Shown here in pieces: positions 10,520 through 18,114 of a stretch of 64,000 nt of DNA. Within the stretch, counting starts at the first letter, position 1, and every line of letters begins with the position of its first letter. Position numbers and translations under genes: made by a program. The DNA comes from Hanleya hanleyi (Eukaryota > Mollusca > Polyplacophora > Lepidopleurida > Hanleyidae): the NCBI GenBank assembly GCA_036873755.1, contig JAVTVY010020538.1, positions 1-64,000 of the forward strand, in the 5' to 3' direction. The notes beneath the pieces are model-generated. The model saw nothing but the letters and a program-made list of their open reading frames with translations, searched no databases and was not told the DNA's origin.

Positions 10520-10530
10520 CCCCTTTTATA
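10520..10530 (-). promoter_or_regulatory. TATA box of the zinc-finger gene
   Basis: TATAAAAGGGG on the minus strand lies about 45 bases before the ATG at 10477. Confidence 0.65.
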
Positions 10531-10675
10531 GCACGCTAGCTGGTGATCTATTTTTAGCACACTCTACCCCAAGTCGAGGATCGAGACTGGTGTACGACTG
10601 AGCCGCATTGCACGCGCCCACATGAAGACCCTCATACATACCCAATGCAGGCGCAGACGCGAAGTGCCCGGATGA

Positions 10676-10790
10676 TAGACACGGACGTCACCCATCCGAA
10701 AAGACACGGACTTTACCGAAAAAACACGGACTTTACCGAAAAGACACGGACGTACCCGAAAAGACACGGACGTACACGAAAAGACACGAA
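10676..10790. repeat. 20-bp tandem repeat in divergent promoter region
   Basis: Five or so copies of GAAAAGACACGGACGTACCC-like units lie between the divergent zinc-finger and protein A genes. The same units are in the left element (2770-2850). They may be binding sites for an element protein. Confidence 0.65.
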
Positions 10791-10989
10791 GGTGAACGCC
10801 ATTGTGGGAAACTCCTACAGACAGGTTATTACATGCATTCCTATGATGTTCACAGGTTATTCACGCATAATAAAAGGATTGACTTGTAATCTGTGTTGTT
10901 GTTGTTGCTCTCTTTTTTGGACTAACCCATCAGAATAGTACGTATCACGGACTACACCCGACGTCTAGGCGCACATGTGTGACCTGGTC

Positions 10990-10996
10990 TATAAAA
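10990..10996 (+). promoter_or_regulatory. TATA box of protein A
   Basis: TATAAAA lies 47 bases before the ATG at 11043 and is conserved in the left copy. Confidence 0.65.
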
Positions 10997-11042
10997 CACG
11001 TCCCTCGGGATCACACACTTTCATTTCTACGGTTGCAGAGCC

Positions 11043-11369
11043 ATGGCGGAGATCCAGCCCTGTGCGACTCGCATTTTACAGCATGCCACCGCGGTGAATT
11101 CATTCACGGGTTACCGAGCAGTGGTCCGGTCCATGTTTGCAGATGGCGATGACAACGAGGGACGACGCCAGATCCTGAATGAGTTCACAGAAGCGGTCCT
11201 CCACAGAGTGCACTCGATGGAGAGGCGTGCCATCACTCACCACTACTGGACTATGACAGCCATCCTTGATGCTCGCGCTATGGACCAGGAGCGCTCACGC
11301 CGGAACCAGCGACGGCTGGTTGGCCTCACACTAGTCTGTGCCCTATTGACCCTGGCGCTGTGGTATTGA
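11043..11369 (+). CDS. small tail-anchored protein A
   Basis: This is a 108-residue protein of unknown function. The start context GAGCCATGGCGGAG is good for a eukaryote and is kept in the left copy. Residues 1-85 are predicted-helical and rich in Arg, His and Met (VRSMFADG, AVLHRVHSMERRA). The last ~17 residues (LVGLTLVCALLTLALWY) are one hydrophobic span ending at the stop, so it is probably tail-anchored with its bulk in the cytosol. Near-identity of the left and right copies at the protein level suggests recent constraint. It heads the rightward early block, with its own TATA box, about 10 bases before the next gene's TATA box. Confidence 0.75.
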   Translation: MAEIQPCATRILQHATAVNSFTGYRAVVRSMFADGDDNEGRRQILNEFTEAVLHRVHSMERRAITHHYWTMTAILDARAMDQERSRRNQRRLVGLTLVCALLTLALWY

Positions 11370-11378
11370 CAGTGGGAC

Positions 11379-11386
11379 TATAAATA
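11379..11386 (+). promoter_or_regulatory. TATA box of protein B
   Basis: TATAAATACGAG lies 10 bases after the stop of protein A and 58 before the ATG at 11437. The same 12-mer precedes protein C. Confidence 0.65.
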
Positions 11387-11436
11387 CGAGGGTCAGACAG
11401 AGTGTGTGTCATTCACCGTTCGACATTGGACCAAGC

Positions 11437-11931
11437 ATGTCACCCGTCCTACGAGCCATCCTGTCCCTTACACCCCGGGTGGGGTTACACGTCTATGAAG
11501 ATAAAGTCACCCTGGTGGAAGACCGTGGAGTTTGCTGGTCGCCCGCTGAGACCGTATCGAATACGGTGACGCTACACCGTGACGGCTGGACCAAATTTAA
11601 ACGGTTGTTGAGCGGCGAGCTCGATGGACACGTCATCCACATAGACAATGCCATCTACGTATACCGTGGACCTTTCTTCCCACGTCTGGGCCGCTACCAA
11701 GATGCTACGCGAAGCTTCACCCTAGACCCCGATCTGTGGACAGCCTTCGAGAAAGTGGCGTCTATCGTGGACCAGCTGTTTACACCGGACGAGCGGTCAT
11801 CAGACGAGTTGGAGTGGGCTCGTGCCCTGAGAAAATCGGCGGCAGAACCCAATGAACAACTACATGAACCCGACGACGATGCCATTGATTACCCGCCTAC
11901 ACTCAACCAGCCCAGTGATATGACCACCTGA
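11437..11931 (+). CDS. small early-type protein B, possible tandem PC4-like ssDNA-binding domains
   Basis: This is a 164-residue protein. The ATG at 11437 is preferred to the one at 11404, which lies almost at the transcription start expected from the TATA box. Two repeats of one pattern are visible. Residues ~15-60 run VGLHVYEDKVTLVED to TVTLHRDGWTKFKRLL, and residues ~65-115 run IYVYRGPFF to SFTLDPDLWTAFEKVASIVDQL. Strands followed by a 'xxLxxxxWxxLxxxxxxID' helix resemble the PC4/p15 ssDNA-binding fold, which is an inference from pattern only. A charged, disordered tail with DDDAIDYPP follows. It is clearly paralogous to protein C (shared SGELDGHxIH, RGPFF, PDLW) and so arose by duplication. 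An ssDNA-binding role would suit replication or packaging. Confidence 0.7.
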   Translation: MSPVLRAILSLTPRVGLHVYEDKVTLVEDRGVCWSPAETVSNTVTLHRDGWTKFKRLLSGELDGHVIHIDNAIYVYRGPFFPRLGRYQDATRSFTLDPDLWTAFEKVASIVDQLFTPDERSSDELEWARALRKSAAEPNEQLHEPDDDAIDYPPTLNQPSDMTT

Positions 11932-11957
11932 TCCTTTTGATCTCACGGGGTTGTCCC

Positions 11958-11965
11958 TATAAATA
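11958..11965 (+). promoter_or_regulatory. TATA box of protein C
   Basis: TATAAATACGAG lies 47 bases before the ATG at 12005. Confidence 0.65.
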
Positions 11966-12004
11966 CGAGAAACAGTCAACTCTGGTACCATTCACGTACT
12001 GACC

Positions 12005-12451
12005 ATGGCGGAGCATATGATACTGGCGTATCTCAGCTTGACCCCCGAGGTTTTCCTGCACGTGTATGCGGATAAGGTCGATATCATGGAGGAGGTGGGA
12101 GACACGGACCCTACACAACCGTGCCCGGCTCACATTCGTCTGTCCCGAGAGGGCTGGACCAAAGTCAAACGGGTGTTGTCTGGTGAACTGGACGGCGACC
12201 TCATCCACTTGTGTCACGATGTGTACATCCGACGCGGCCCTTTCTTTGCTCAATTGGCTAGGCTAGATGGGGGTACAGTGCATTTTACCCTTCACCCTGA
12301 TCTATGGTCTGCATTGGAAGATGCCGTGGTAGATGTGGATGAAGTGCTTATCAAGCGGTCATCAGACGAGTTGGACTGGTTATTTAGCATGGACACTGTG
12401 AAAGCCAATGAAGAAAATCAGAAACTCCGGCCCAAGATATACCCGTTATAA
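12005..12451 (+). CDS. small early-type protein C, paralogue of B
   Basis: This is a 148-residue protein with start context GACCATGGCGGAG. The first repeat (~residues 10-60) runs VFLHVYADKVDIMEE to HIRLSREGWTKVKRVL, and the second (~68-115) runs VYIRRGPFF to VHFTLHPDLWSALEDAVVDVDEVL. These are the same two-repeat plan as protein B, with SGELDGDLIH at the junction. The C-terminal part holds the RSSDELDW motif also found in B (RSSDELEW). The PC4-like assignment is tentative. The TAA stop is embedded in the TATA box and poly(A) signal that serve this and the next gene. The left-element copy is frameshifted three times. Confidence 0.7.
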   Translation: MAEHMILAYLSLTPEVFLHVYADKVDIMEEVGDTDPTQPCPAHIRLSREGWTKVKRVLSGELDGDLIHLCHDVYIRRGPFFAQLARLDGGTVHFTLHPDLWSALEDAVVDVDEVLIKRSSDELDWLFSMDTVKANEENQKLRPKIYPL

Positions 12452-12456
12452 ATAAA
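12447..12456 (+). promoter_or_regulatory. TATAAATAAA: stop codon, poly(A) signal and TATA box in one
   Basis: TATAAATA (12447-12454) should serve the integrase, whose ATG is at 12491. It contains the TAA stop of protein C (12449-12451) and overlaps AATAAA (12451-12456). The left copy keeps the same bases. Confidence 0.6.
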
Positions 12457-12490
12457 CGATAGAGCCAGGGTGCATCATCATTTTGTCACC

Positions 12491-13077
12491 ATGAAGCGCT
12501 GGGAGAAGGTGCTGGATAACTTATACTACAGTCCCGACAGTCCGGCGGCCTATAGTGCATTGTCGGCTCTCTATCGAGCGGCCAAACCCCAGGGGATACA
12601 ACGTGCCCAAGTCCGAGATTGGTTAAGAAGACAAGACACCTATACCTTACATCGATCTGTCCGTCGCCATTTTCTACGGAACCGGGTCATCGTGGGAGGA
12701 ATAGATGCCCAGTGGCAAAGCGGATTTGGTCGATATGAGCGCCTTTGCCAAACACAACGATGAGAATCGGTATATCTTGACGTGCATTGATATCCTATCC
12801 AAGTATGCGTGGGTGGTACCCAACCGGACGAAAACGGCGCCTACCCCGACAGCGGCGAGTCTATGAACTGGAAGATCTCCAAGGGGAACCGTTGCTGGGG
12901 ACGTTTTACGAGACGGAATTACAGCCTGTTGTAAAAACACAGCAAGACTACTACACGGTGGAGCAGATTTTGAAAACGGAACGTCGACGTGGCAAACTGT
13001 TTCATTTCGTGAAATGGCAAGGTTGGCCCAGTTCCTTCAATTCCTGGGTCGCGGCCAACCAGGTGAAACGACTATAA
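12491..13077 (+). pseudogene. Polinton integrase with internal deletion and frameshift; chromodomain kept
   Basis: The N-terminal part (MKRWEKVLDNLYY..) and the first catalytic Asp region (GGIDAQW) match the left copy. One extra A near 12713-12719 (TGGCAAAGC versus TGGCAAGC) shifts the frame. A 489-base stretch present in the left copy is missing at AAACGG (12832-12837). This removes the second Asp and the Glu, so the enzyme cannot be catalytic. After the junction a different frame is open to 13077 and ends in a chromodomain (YYTVEQILKTERRRG.., FVKWQGWPSSFNSW). Such C-terminal chromodomains are typical of Polinton integrases and read histone marks. The deletion is itself in frame (163 codons). 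Confidence 0.85.
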
Positions 13078-13079
13078 AG
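13073..13079 (+). promoter_or_regulatory. TATA box overlapping integrase stop
   Basis: TATAAAG contains the integrase TAA (13075-13077) and lies 55 bases before the ATG at 13128. Confidence 0.55.
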
Positions 13080-13127
13080 CCAGACACCACTGCCGTCCTC
13101 CTTCATTCCACGTCCGACCACAGTGCT

Positions 13128-13706
13128 ATGGACAAACAGCAGCTGCCTCTGAACACAGCGTCTCCCAAAACGCGCAAAGCACAAGTGGGCTTTGGGGTGC
13201 TAGTGCTAACCCTGCTGAGTGTGTTGTACGGAGGTGTGTTTTACGACGTAGCCTATGTCAGCACGTTACTTAACCAACTGAGAACACCAGCCACCAGTGA
13301 AACCGGTCTACAGAGAGCACCAGTCGTATCGAGCCCAGTCATCACCACCACACCCCGTGTACAAGCCACAACGAGTGTAAGCTCTACACCTACACCAAGT
13401 ACGCCCACTACGTCTGAACACCCACCGGATTTCATCCCTCACAGTGAACCGACAACGACGACCCACGTTGTACCCACCCCCAGCACCATACCTGACAGTG
13501 AACAGACAACGACGACCGACGTTGTACCCACCACCACTCCAGTTCACTCGTACGAAATTTACAAGAGCGGGTTACCACGACAACGGATACACCTCGAACC
13601 ATGGACCCTGGGTGGCAGCATCCCTTCACTTGCGTCATCGCAGGACCGACGGGTTCCGGCAAAACGCACTTCGTCAGGAAGCTCCTTCAACACGCCGACA
13701 GCATGA
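13128..13706 (+). CDS. Thr/Pro-rich single-pass membrane protein
   Basis: This is a 192-residue protein with no recognised family. The ATG at 13128 is chosen because the upstream in-frame codons lie inside the integrase and before the TATA box at 13073. A short Lys/Arg-bearing N-terminus (residues 1-18) precedes a hydrophobic span at ~20-38 (VGFGVLVLTLLSVLYGGVF). By the positive-inside rule it is probably type II. The outer part is mucin-like. Thr/Ser/Pro runs include two copies of a TTTTxVVPT-type repeat (from DNA near 13450 and 13505), suggesting heavy O-glycosylation. The last ~35 codons overlap the ATPase gene in another frame. It could be a virion envelope or cell-surface protein, which is speculative. 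Confidence 0.6.
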   Translation: MDKQQLPLNTASPKTRKAQVGFGVLVLTLLSVLYGGVFYDVAYVSTLLNQLRTPATSETGLQRAPVVSSPVITTTPRVQATTSVSSTPTPSTPTTSEHPPDFIPHSEPTTTTHVVPTPSTIPDSEQTTTTDVVPTTTPVHSYEIYKSGLPRQRIHLEPWTLGGSIPSLASSQDRRVPAKRTSSGSSFNTPTA

Positions 13707-14209
13707 TCACCCCACCCATTGCTCGAGTCGTGTGGTGTTACGGAGAATGGCAGGAAGCGTATGCAGCAATGCCCCACATCACGTTCGTGGAAGGCCTACC
13801 CAACCTGGCCGATTTGGAACCCGACACCTTGGTGGTTCTGGATGATCTCATGGCGGAGACGGATGCGCGGGTCACCCAACTCTTTACCAAAGGCAGCCAT
13901 CATCGACGGCTCAGCATCATCTACATTGTGCAGAATCTGTTCAGTAAAAACAAAGAACATCGGAATATCAGCTTAAATGCCCACTACCTGGTGGTCTTCA
14001 AAAACCCGAGAGATACCACTCAACTGCTGCACCTGGCCAGACAGATGTATCCCGGCCGCACACCGTTTGCGCTGGAAGCCTTCAAAGATGCCAGAACCCC
14101 TCAGCACGGGTATATGCTCTTCGACCTCAAGCAAGCCACCCCCGACCACCTTCGACTACGGACCGGCATCTTTCTCGGAGAGGCCCACCACGTGTACATG
14201 CAAAAATAA
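13601..14209 (+). CDS. DNA-packaging ATPase (A32/FtsK-HerA type)
   Basis: This is a 202-residue motor that pumps the genome into the capsid, a core Polinton gene. Walker A is GPTGSGKT (residues 15-22) and Walker B is LVVLDD (77-82). A Gln follows a hydrophobic strand (IIYIVQNLF, ~106-114), a usual third motif of this family. The length fits the compact Polinton/adintovirus form. The frame is intact. The start overlaps the end of the membrane-protein gene in another frame. The 3' side has a hairpin and poly(A) signal at 14213-14274, closing the transcript. Confidence 0.9.
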   Translation: MDPGWQHPFTCVIAGPTGSGKTHFVRKLLQHADSMITPPIARVVWCYGEWQEAYAAMPHITFVEGLPNLADLEPDTLVVLDDLMAETDARVTQLFTKGSHHRRLSIIYIVQNLFSKNKEHRNISLNAHYLVVFKNPRDTTQLLHLARQMYPGRTPFALEAFKDARTPQHGYMLFDLKQATPDHLRLRTGIFLGEAHHVYMQK

Positions 14210-14212
14210 TGT

Positions 14213-14274
14213 AAACACACCCACAGTGGCTCCCCCAGCTGGGGTCTGTGTGTTTGATGATGGGGAATAATAAA
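14213..14274 (+). terminator. 3'-end hairpin and poly(A) signal after ATPase
   Basis: ACACACCCAC..GTGTGTTT arms enclose GGCTCCCCCAGCTGGGG, then GGGGAATAATAAA with AATAAA at 14269-14274. The order and the core 12-mer are shared with the 3' side of the minus-strand zinc-finger gene. Confidence 0.6.
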
Positions 14275-14360
14275 AAGAATGAATACCACAGCAGGGTTGA
14301 CTTTGTCTCTGAGGTAGATAAAAAGAGCAGCGTTGTGGGTTCTGGCATTAGTTGTACAGG

Positions 14361-14702
14361 ATGTCTGCGCGAGTACGGAAGCACGCTCCCACGCTCCGTG
14401 TATTGAAGACGGCCCCACCCGAGTTAGTCCGAACCATTGTACGCGGTGCGGACCCTGACCTTGTACGCTGTCTGTGCGAGATCGGGTACAACCTGTTAAA
14501 AGGCAACGTACCACTGACTCCGGCTCAGAAGACCAAGTTGGCCAAGCATAAGACAGGTCTCCGAACCTTAGTCCAGAAGCGGGTCCCTCAAACACAAAAG
14601 AAAAAGGTGTTACAGAAAGGCAGCTTTCTCGGGGCCATCTTAGCACCGTTGGCCGCTTCTGTGTTGGGTCCAGCATTGGGTGGGCTCTTCGGCCGACAAT
14701 GA
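14361..14702 (+). CDS. small basic Polinton protein with hydrophobic C-terminus
   Basis: This is a 113-residue protein starting MSARVRKHAPTLRVLK. It belongs to a short-protein family I recognise from Polintons: a helical region (LVRCLCEIGYNLLKGN), then VPLTPAQK, a Lys/Arg-rich stretch ending QKKKVLQKG, then a glycine/alanine hydrophobic tail (SFLGAILAPLAASVLG). The role is not established. The basic body and membrane-active tail would suit a minor virion or core protein. The stop overlaps the next start as ATGA (14699-14702). Confidence 0.7.
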   Translation: MSARVRKHAPTLRVLKTAPPELVRTIVRGADPDLVRCLCEIGYNLLKGNVPLTPAQKTKLAKHKTGLRTLVQKRVPQTQKKKVLQKGSFLGAILAPLAASVLGPALGGLFGRQ

Positions 14703-15001
14703 ACCACACGAAAAAAATGGGCCTCGTCGAACCACGGTTCCTTAAAAACCTCCAATCACCCTACCCTGTCCCACCTACGGTGAAGACCATAAACACCCTC
14801 GATGGAGAGATGCAACAGATCTTACAGAGACCGGGGTTAAGCGACAGTGAGAAAGTACAACGGTACAATGAGACGCTTCAACGGTACATGACGTTCATGG
14901 ACCAATACAAAACTCGCTCTACCCCAGCAACAGCACCACCACCACCACCACCACCACCAAACTCCACCCCCACAACGGGCACCTTCTTTTCAGATCTTTA
15001 A
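14699..15001 (+). CDS. small Polinton virion-block protein, apparently frameshifted at its C-terminus
   Basis: The open frame is 100 residues long. The order VEPRFLKNLQSP, then LDGEMQQILQRPGLSD, then YNETLQRYMTF resembles the second small protein that usually follows the 14361-type gene in Polintons. A Pro run (from a CCA tract) leads to a stop at CTT TAA (14996-15001). The +1 frame continues open from there to a TAA at 15111-15113 and encodes a strongly Arg/Lys-rich tail, as expected for this family. The gene is therefore broken, is read by +1 frameshifting at CTT-TAA, or carries a sequencing error. Confidence 0.65.
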   Translation: MNHTKKMGLVEPRFLKNLQSPYPVPPTVKTINTLDGEMQQILQRPGLSDSEKVQRYNETLQRYMTFMDQYKTRSTPATAPPPPPPPPNSTPTTGTFFSDL

Positions 15002-15146
15002 AAAACCACCCTCGATCAGGACACCCCACATCTCCAGAGCCGTGACACGCAGCAAGTCAACGCGACGAACACGACGCCGGACGCAACCGCCCAAGGCCTG
15101 GAACACCTATTAAAACCAACAGCAGCAGCAGGACAGCTCAGTCGCC

Positions 15147-15935
15147 ATGTTTTACCTGACCCTACCCAGTAACAGTTCGCTGGATGTGTTTCCTGACAAC
15201 ACCGTGGCCAAGTACGTCACCCAGTTACCGCAACCGTTACATTTACCTGGACGCTGGGAATGTGCCCTCGTGGATATCCAATACCCTTACTCGTGGTACA
15301 ACGTGCGAGCCAATGAAGTGTGGTACGAGGTGACCTACGAAGGCAAAAACGCCCGACTCACCCTGCCCGAAGGCCAATACGATACCCCCAAGGAGTTCAT
15401 GGGTGGGCTGTCAAGACTGTTGCATTATAAGGCTCTACGGGAGGTGACGAATACTTCAAAACCCATCAAAGCCTATCCCTTCAAGAATCACGTGGACTTC
15501 GATTACAACGCACACAACGACAAGGCAGAGCTTATCGTCACCGGCAAGGCGAGTGTCGTACTGAGTCCTATCCTACAGCAAATGCTGGGTTTCGATCTAA
15601 AGACGTTCGCTGGTCCCACCGAACACCATGGCGAGATGCCGATGGATATGAAGTCGGGTATGTACGGACTCTACGTCTACTCGGACGTGGTGGACAACCA
15701 CATCGTGGGCGATATCAACACACCTCTGTTACGGGTGGTCCCCATTAAAAAGACGTATGGAGGTCAAGTCACCCACAGTTTCACCCACATGCTCTACTTG
15801 CCCGTACGACAAACTGACATCAACACGATCACGGTGGATATAAGAGATGACACGGGACGAACGGTGGCATTCGAACTAGGAAAAATGGTGCTGACACTTC
15901 ATTTTCGACAAGCACGTGCTCCCCACTTTGCATAA
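15147..15935 (+). CDS. penton-like minor capsid protein
   Basis: This is a 262-residue protein that should form the pentameric capsid vertices (single jelly roll). The N-terminus MFYLTLPSNSSLDVFPDNT and the following LPQPLHLPGRWECAL are characteristic of Polinton penton proteins. A late ..GRTVAFELGKMVLTLHF strand closes the fold. The length is typical and the frame intact. The TAA stop shares its last base with the next gene's ATG (TAATG, 15933-15937). Confidence 0.85.
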   Translation: MFYLTLPSNSSLDVFPDNTVAKYVTQLPQPLHLPGRWECALVDIQYPYSWYNVRANEVWYEVTYEGKNARLTLPEGQYDTPKEFMGGLSRLLHYKALREVTNTSKPIKAYPFKNHVDFDYNAHNDKAELIVTGKASVVLSPILQQMLGFDLKTFAGPTEHHGEMPMDMKSGMYGLYVYSDVVDNHIVGDINTPLLRVVPIKKTYGGQVTHSFTHMLYLPVRQTDINTITVDIRDDTGRTVAFELGKMVLTLHFRQARAPHFA

Positions 15936-16341
15936 TGAAAGTACCTTACGAGTGCGATGCACGCAGCTATGCCGACTATTATGCCCAACAGGCCGGGGTG
16001 GCTTTCCGGTCTTTAGCGGTGCACGCATGCAACGAGGACATGGACTGGGGAACATACTCGGCAGCATCGTCAAAACGTTCCTGCCCTTGGTGACGCGTGG
16101 GGTGAAAGCAATCGGCAAACAAGCGGTACGCAGTGGACTGCAAGTGGCCGGTGATGTCTTGGGGGGTACGGCACCCAAAGAATCCTTGAAACGGCGGGCC
16201 AAAGAAGCGGGAGGCGTCTTGGTGGCCAAAGCACAACGCACCGTAGGGAATAAAAGAGCTGCCCCACCGAGACCACGCACCAGTCGACGACCGACCCAGC
16301 GACGACGCACATCGAAGAAGACAAAGGATATCTTTTCTTAA
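15935..16341 (+). pseudogene. pX/pVI-like basic core protein with a frameshift
   Basis: The ATG at 15935 opens in one frame (MKVPYECDARSYADYY..). A one-base loss in a G-run at 15995-15998 then shifts the remainder (from ~GFPVFSGARMQRGHGLGN) into a second frame, which stays open to 16341. The family, found just before the major capsid gene in Polintons, has a RGHGLG motif resembling an adenain-type processing context, an amphipathic GVKAIGKQAVRSGLQ segment and a basic C-terminus. It is thought to act like adenovirus pX/pVI as a DNA-condensing or membrane-active core protein. Confidence 0.75.
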
Positions 16342-16344
16342 AAC

Positions 16345-17655
16345 ATGTCCTTGATCCACGCCGAGTCCTGCCCCTCCACCAACAGTGAATTTGATTTGTG
16401 GACCGTGCCGCCCACACAGACCAGTGTCGAACAAGGATTATGGGTGGAGAATCTCCCGCTCTCCAGCATCAACGAAACCGGACCCATCGAGTTCACCATC
16501 AGTAATGCGGATACGGCCTATGTGGATTTAGCCCATACATACTTGTATGTGAAAGCCAAGGTGGTCAATGGAGCTGGCACCAGAATCGCTGACCAAGCAA
16601 CGGTGGGCCCGACGAATCTCTGGCTGCACTCGATGTTTCAGCAGGTGGATATTTTTCTCAGCGACAAACTCATCAGTGACTCCACCAACACGTACCCCTA
16701 TCGAGCCTACATCGAGACACTGTTGTCATATGGCCGAGAGGCTAAAAAATCTCAGCTGACAACCGCTTTATTCTACAAGGACACGCCCGAGCACATGGAC
16801 ACGGTGGACAATGGGGGATATAACAAACGGAAGGCTTTCACTGCGAACAGTGCCTCGGTGGATATGATGGGTCGACTGCACGCAGACATGTTCATGCAAG
16901 ACCGGTACCTCTTGAACAAGATCCCCATCAAAATCCGACTGATACGGGCGCCTCCGACCTTCGCCTTGATGGCCACTAACGTAGAGGGGCATGCAGCGGA
17001 CTATAAGATTGTCATCCAAGACGCAGTCCTGTATGTCCGAAAAGTGAAACCGAATCCAGCCGTTCAATTGGGACACATGAAAGCCTTGGAAACAAAACCA
17101 GCCCAGTACCCTATCCGACGTGTACAAACCAAAGTGTTCTCTGTGCCTGCTGGAAATATGGGCGCCAACAAAGAAAACCTGTTCCTGGGGGAACTACCCA
17201 AGCGATTGATCCTGGCCTGTGTGGAAAATACCAGTTTCAGCGGAGCCTACCCAGAGAATCCGTTTGACTTTCAACATTTCGGCATCAATTTTGTGGCCCT
17301 GCATGTGGATGGACAACAGGTGCCAGCCACGGCCTTAACACCGAACTTTGGGCGGAGGAATTTCATTCGAGCCTATCAGAGCCTGTTTACAGCCACCGGT
17401 CAAATCAACCAGGACGAAGGGAATATGATCAGTCGGGAGGAATACGCGAACGGATACACGTTGTTCTGTTTCGATCTGACCCCCACCTTAGAGAACGACC
17501 ATCAGCTGGCCCTGGCCAAGCAAGGCAATTTACGGTTGGAAATCCACTTTGCACGAGCCCTGGTGACCACCGTCAATGTGATCTGCTACGCCGAGTTTGA
17601 CAACATCATTCAAGTGGACAAGGCGCGCAACGTCCTGTGTGACTTCTCCACCTAA
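16345..17655 (+). CDS. major capsid protein (double jelly roll, hexon-like)
   Basis: This is an intact 436-residue major capsid protein. Hallmarks of the Polinton/adintovirus type are the N-terminal SEFDLWTVPPTQTSVEQG, FTISNADTAYVDLAHTYLY, and a central LLSYGREAKKSQL. The C-terminal half contains GINFVALHVDGQQVPA, YQSLFTATGQ and NGYTLFCFDLTP. These mark the two stacked jelly rolls that trimerise into a hexon-like capsomer. The stop is followed after one base by the protease ATG, and the start lies three bases after the preceding stop, so the block is tightly packed. Confidence 0.92.
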   Translation: MSLIHAESCPSTNSEFDLWTVPPTQTSVEQGLWVENLPLSSINETGPIEFTISNADTAYVDLAHTYLYVKAKVVNGAGTRIADQATVGPTNLWLHSMFQQVDIFLSDKLISDSTNTYPYRAYIETLLSYGREAKKSQLTTALFYKDTPEHMDTVDNGGYNKRKAFTANSASVDMMGRLHADMFMQDRYLLNKIPIKIRLIRAPPTFALMATNVEGHAADYKIVIQDAVLYVRKVKPNPAVQLGHMKALETKPAQYPIRRVQTKVFSVPAGNMGANKENLFLGELPKRLILACVENTSFSGAYPENPFDFQHFGINFVALHVDGQQVPATALTPNFGRRNFIRAYQSLFTATGQINQDEGNMISREEYANGYTLFCFDLTPTLENDHQLALAKQGNLRLEIHFARALVTTVNVICYAEFDNIIQVDKARNVLCDFST

Positions 17656-17656
17656 C

Positions 17657-18114
17657 ATGGATACAGACCAGATAACCACCGTGCTGGAGAATGACCCAGA
17701 GACACGTATGGTCTTTCAAGGGGTGTTCGCCCGAGATGTGTTCCCATTAGACCGTATGTATCCTGCTGCTTACGTTCTCAACACGGACCCGATGGATCGG
17801 CCCGGTGAACACTGGGTGGCCGTGTACTTGACAGAACAGCAGGGCGAATACTTTGACCCGTACGGCCTGATTTAACAGACTTCATGGATCAAGGCACAGA
17901 GACGTGGTGTTGGAACAGTCAAACGTTGCAAAGCCTGACCAGTGGCGTGTGCGGACAATATTGCTTGTTTTACCTGTACCATCGATGCCGGGGAAGACCC
18001 TTATCTACCATCGTACAGATGTTTGACGAGTACCCCAAGGCCGAGGACCGCGATGTACTCGTCTATGACTGGGCCGCCCATCATTTCAATGTACAAGCCC
18101 CGTTCTGGGCTTAA
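17657..18114 (+). pseudogene. adenain-like cysteine protease, frameshifted
   Basis: This is the capsid maturation protease of the adenovirus/Polinton family (C5, Ulp1-like fold). The first frame (17657-17875) carries the catalytic His in GEHWVAVYL and the acidic residue in EYFDPYG, then stops at TAA. The -1 frame continues to 18114 and holds WCWNSQTLQSL and the catalytic Cys in VCGQYCLFYL. All catalytic residues are therefore present but split by a one-base shift near 17866-17875. The last codons come from the first unit of the hairpin repeat that follows. Confidence 0.85.

Noticed and set aside
14101..14709. 202-codon minus-strand frame opposite the ATPase and small basic protein
   Set aside because: It has no recognisable motif, lies antisense to genes with clear families, and crosses a poly(A) region.
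16768..17127. 119-codon minus-strand frame inside the major capsid gene
   Set aside because: It is a shadow of the capsid coding frame.
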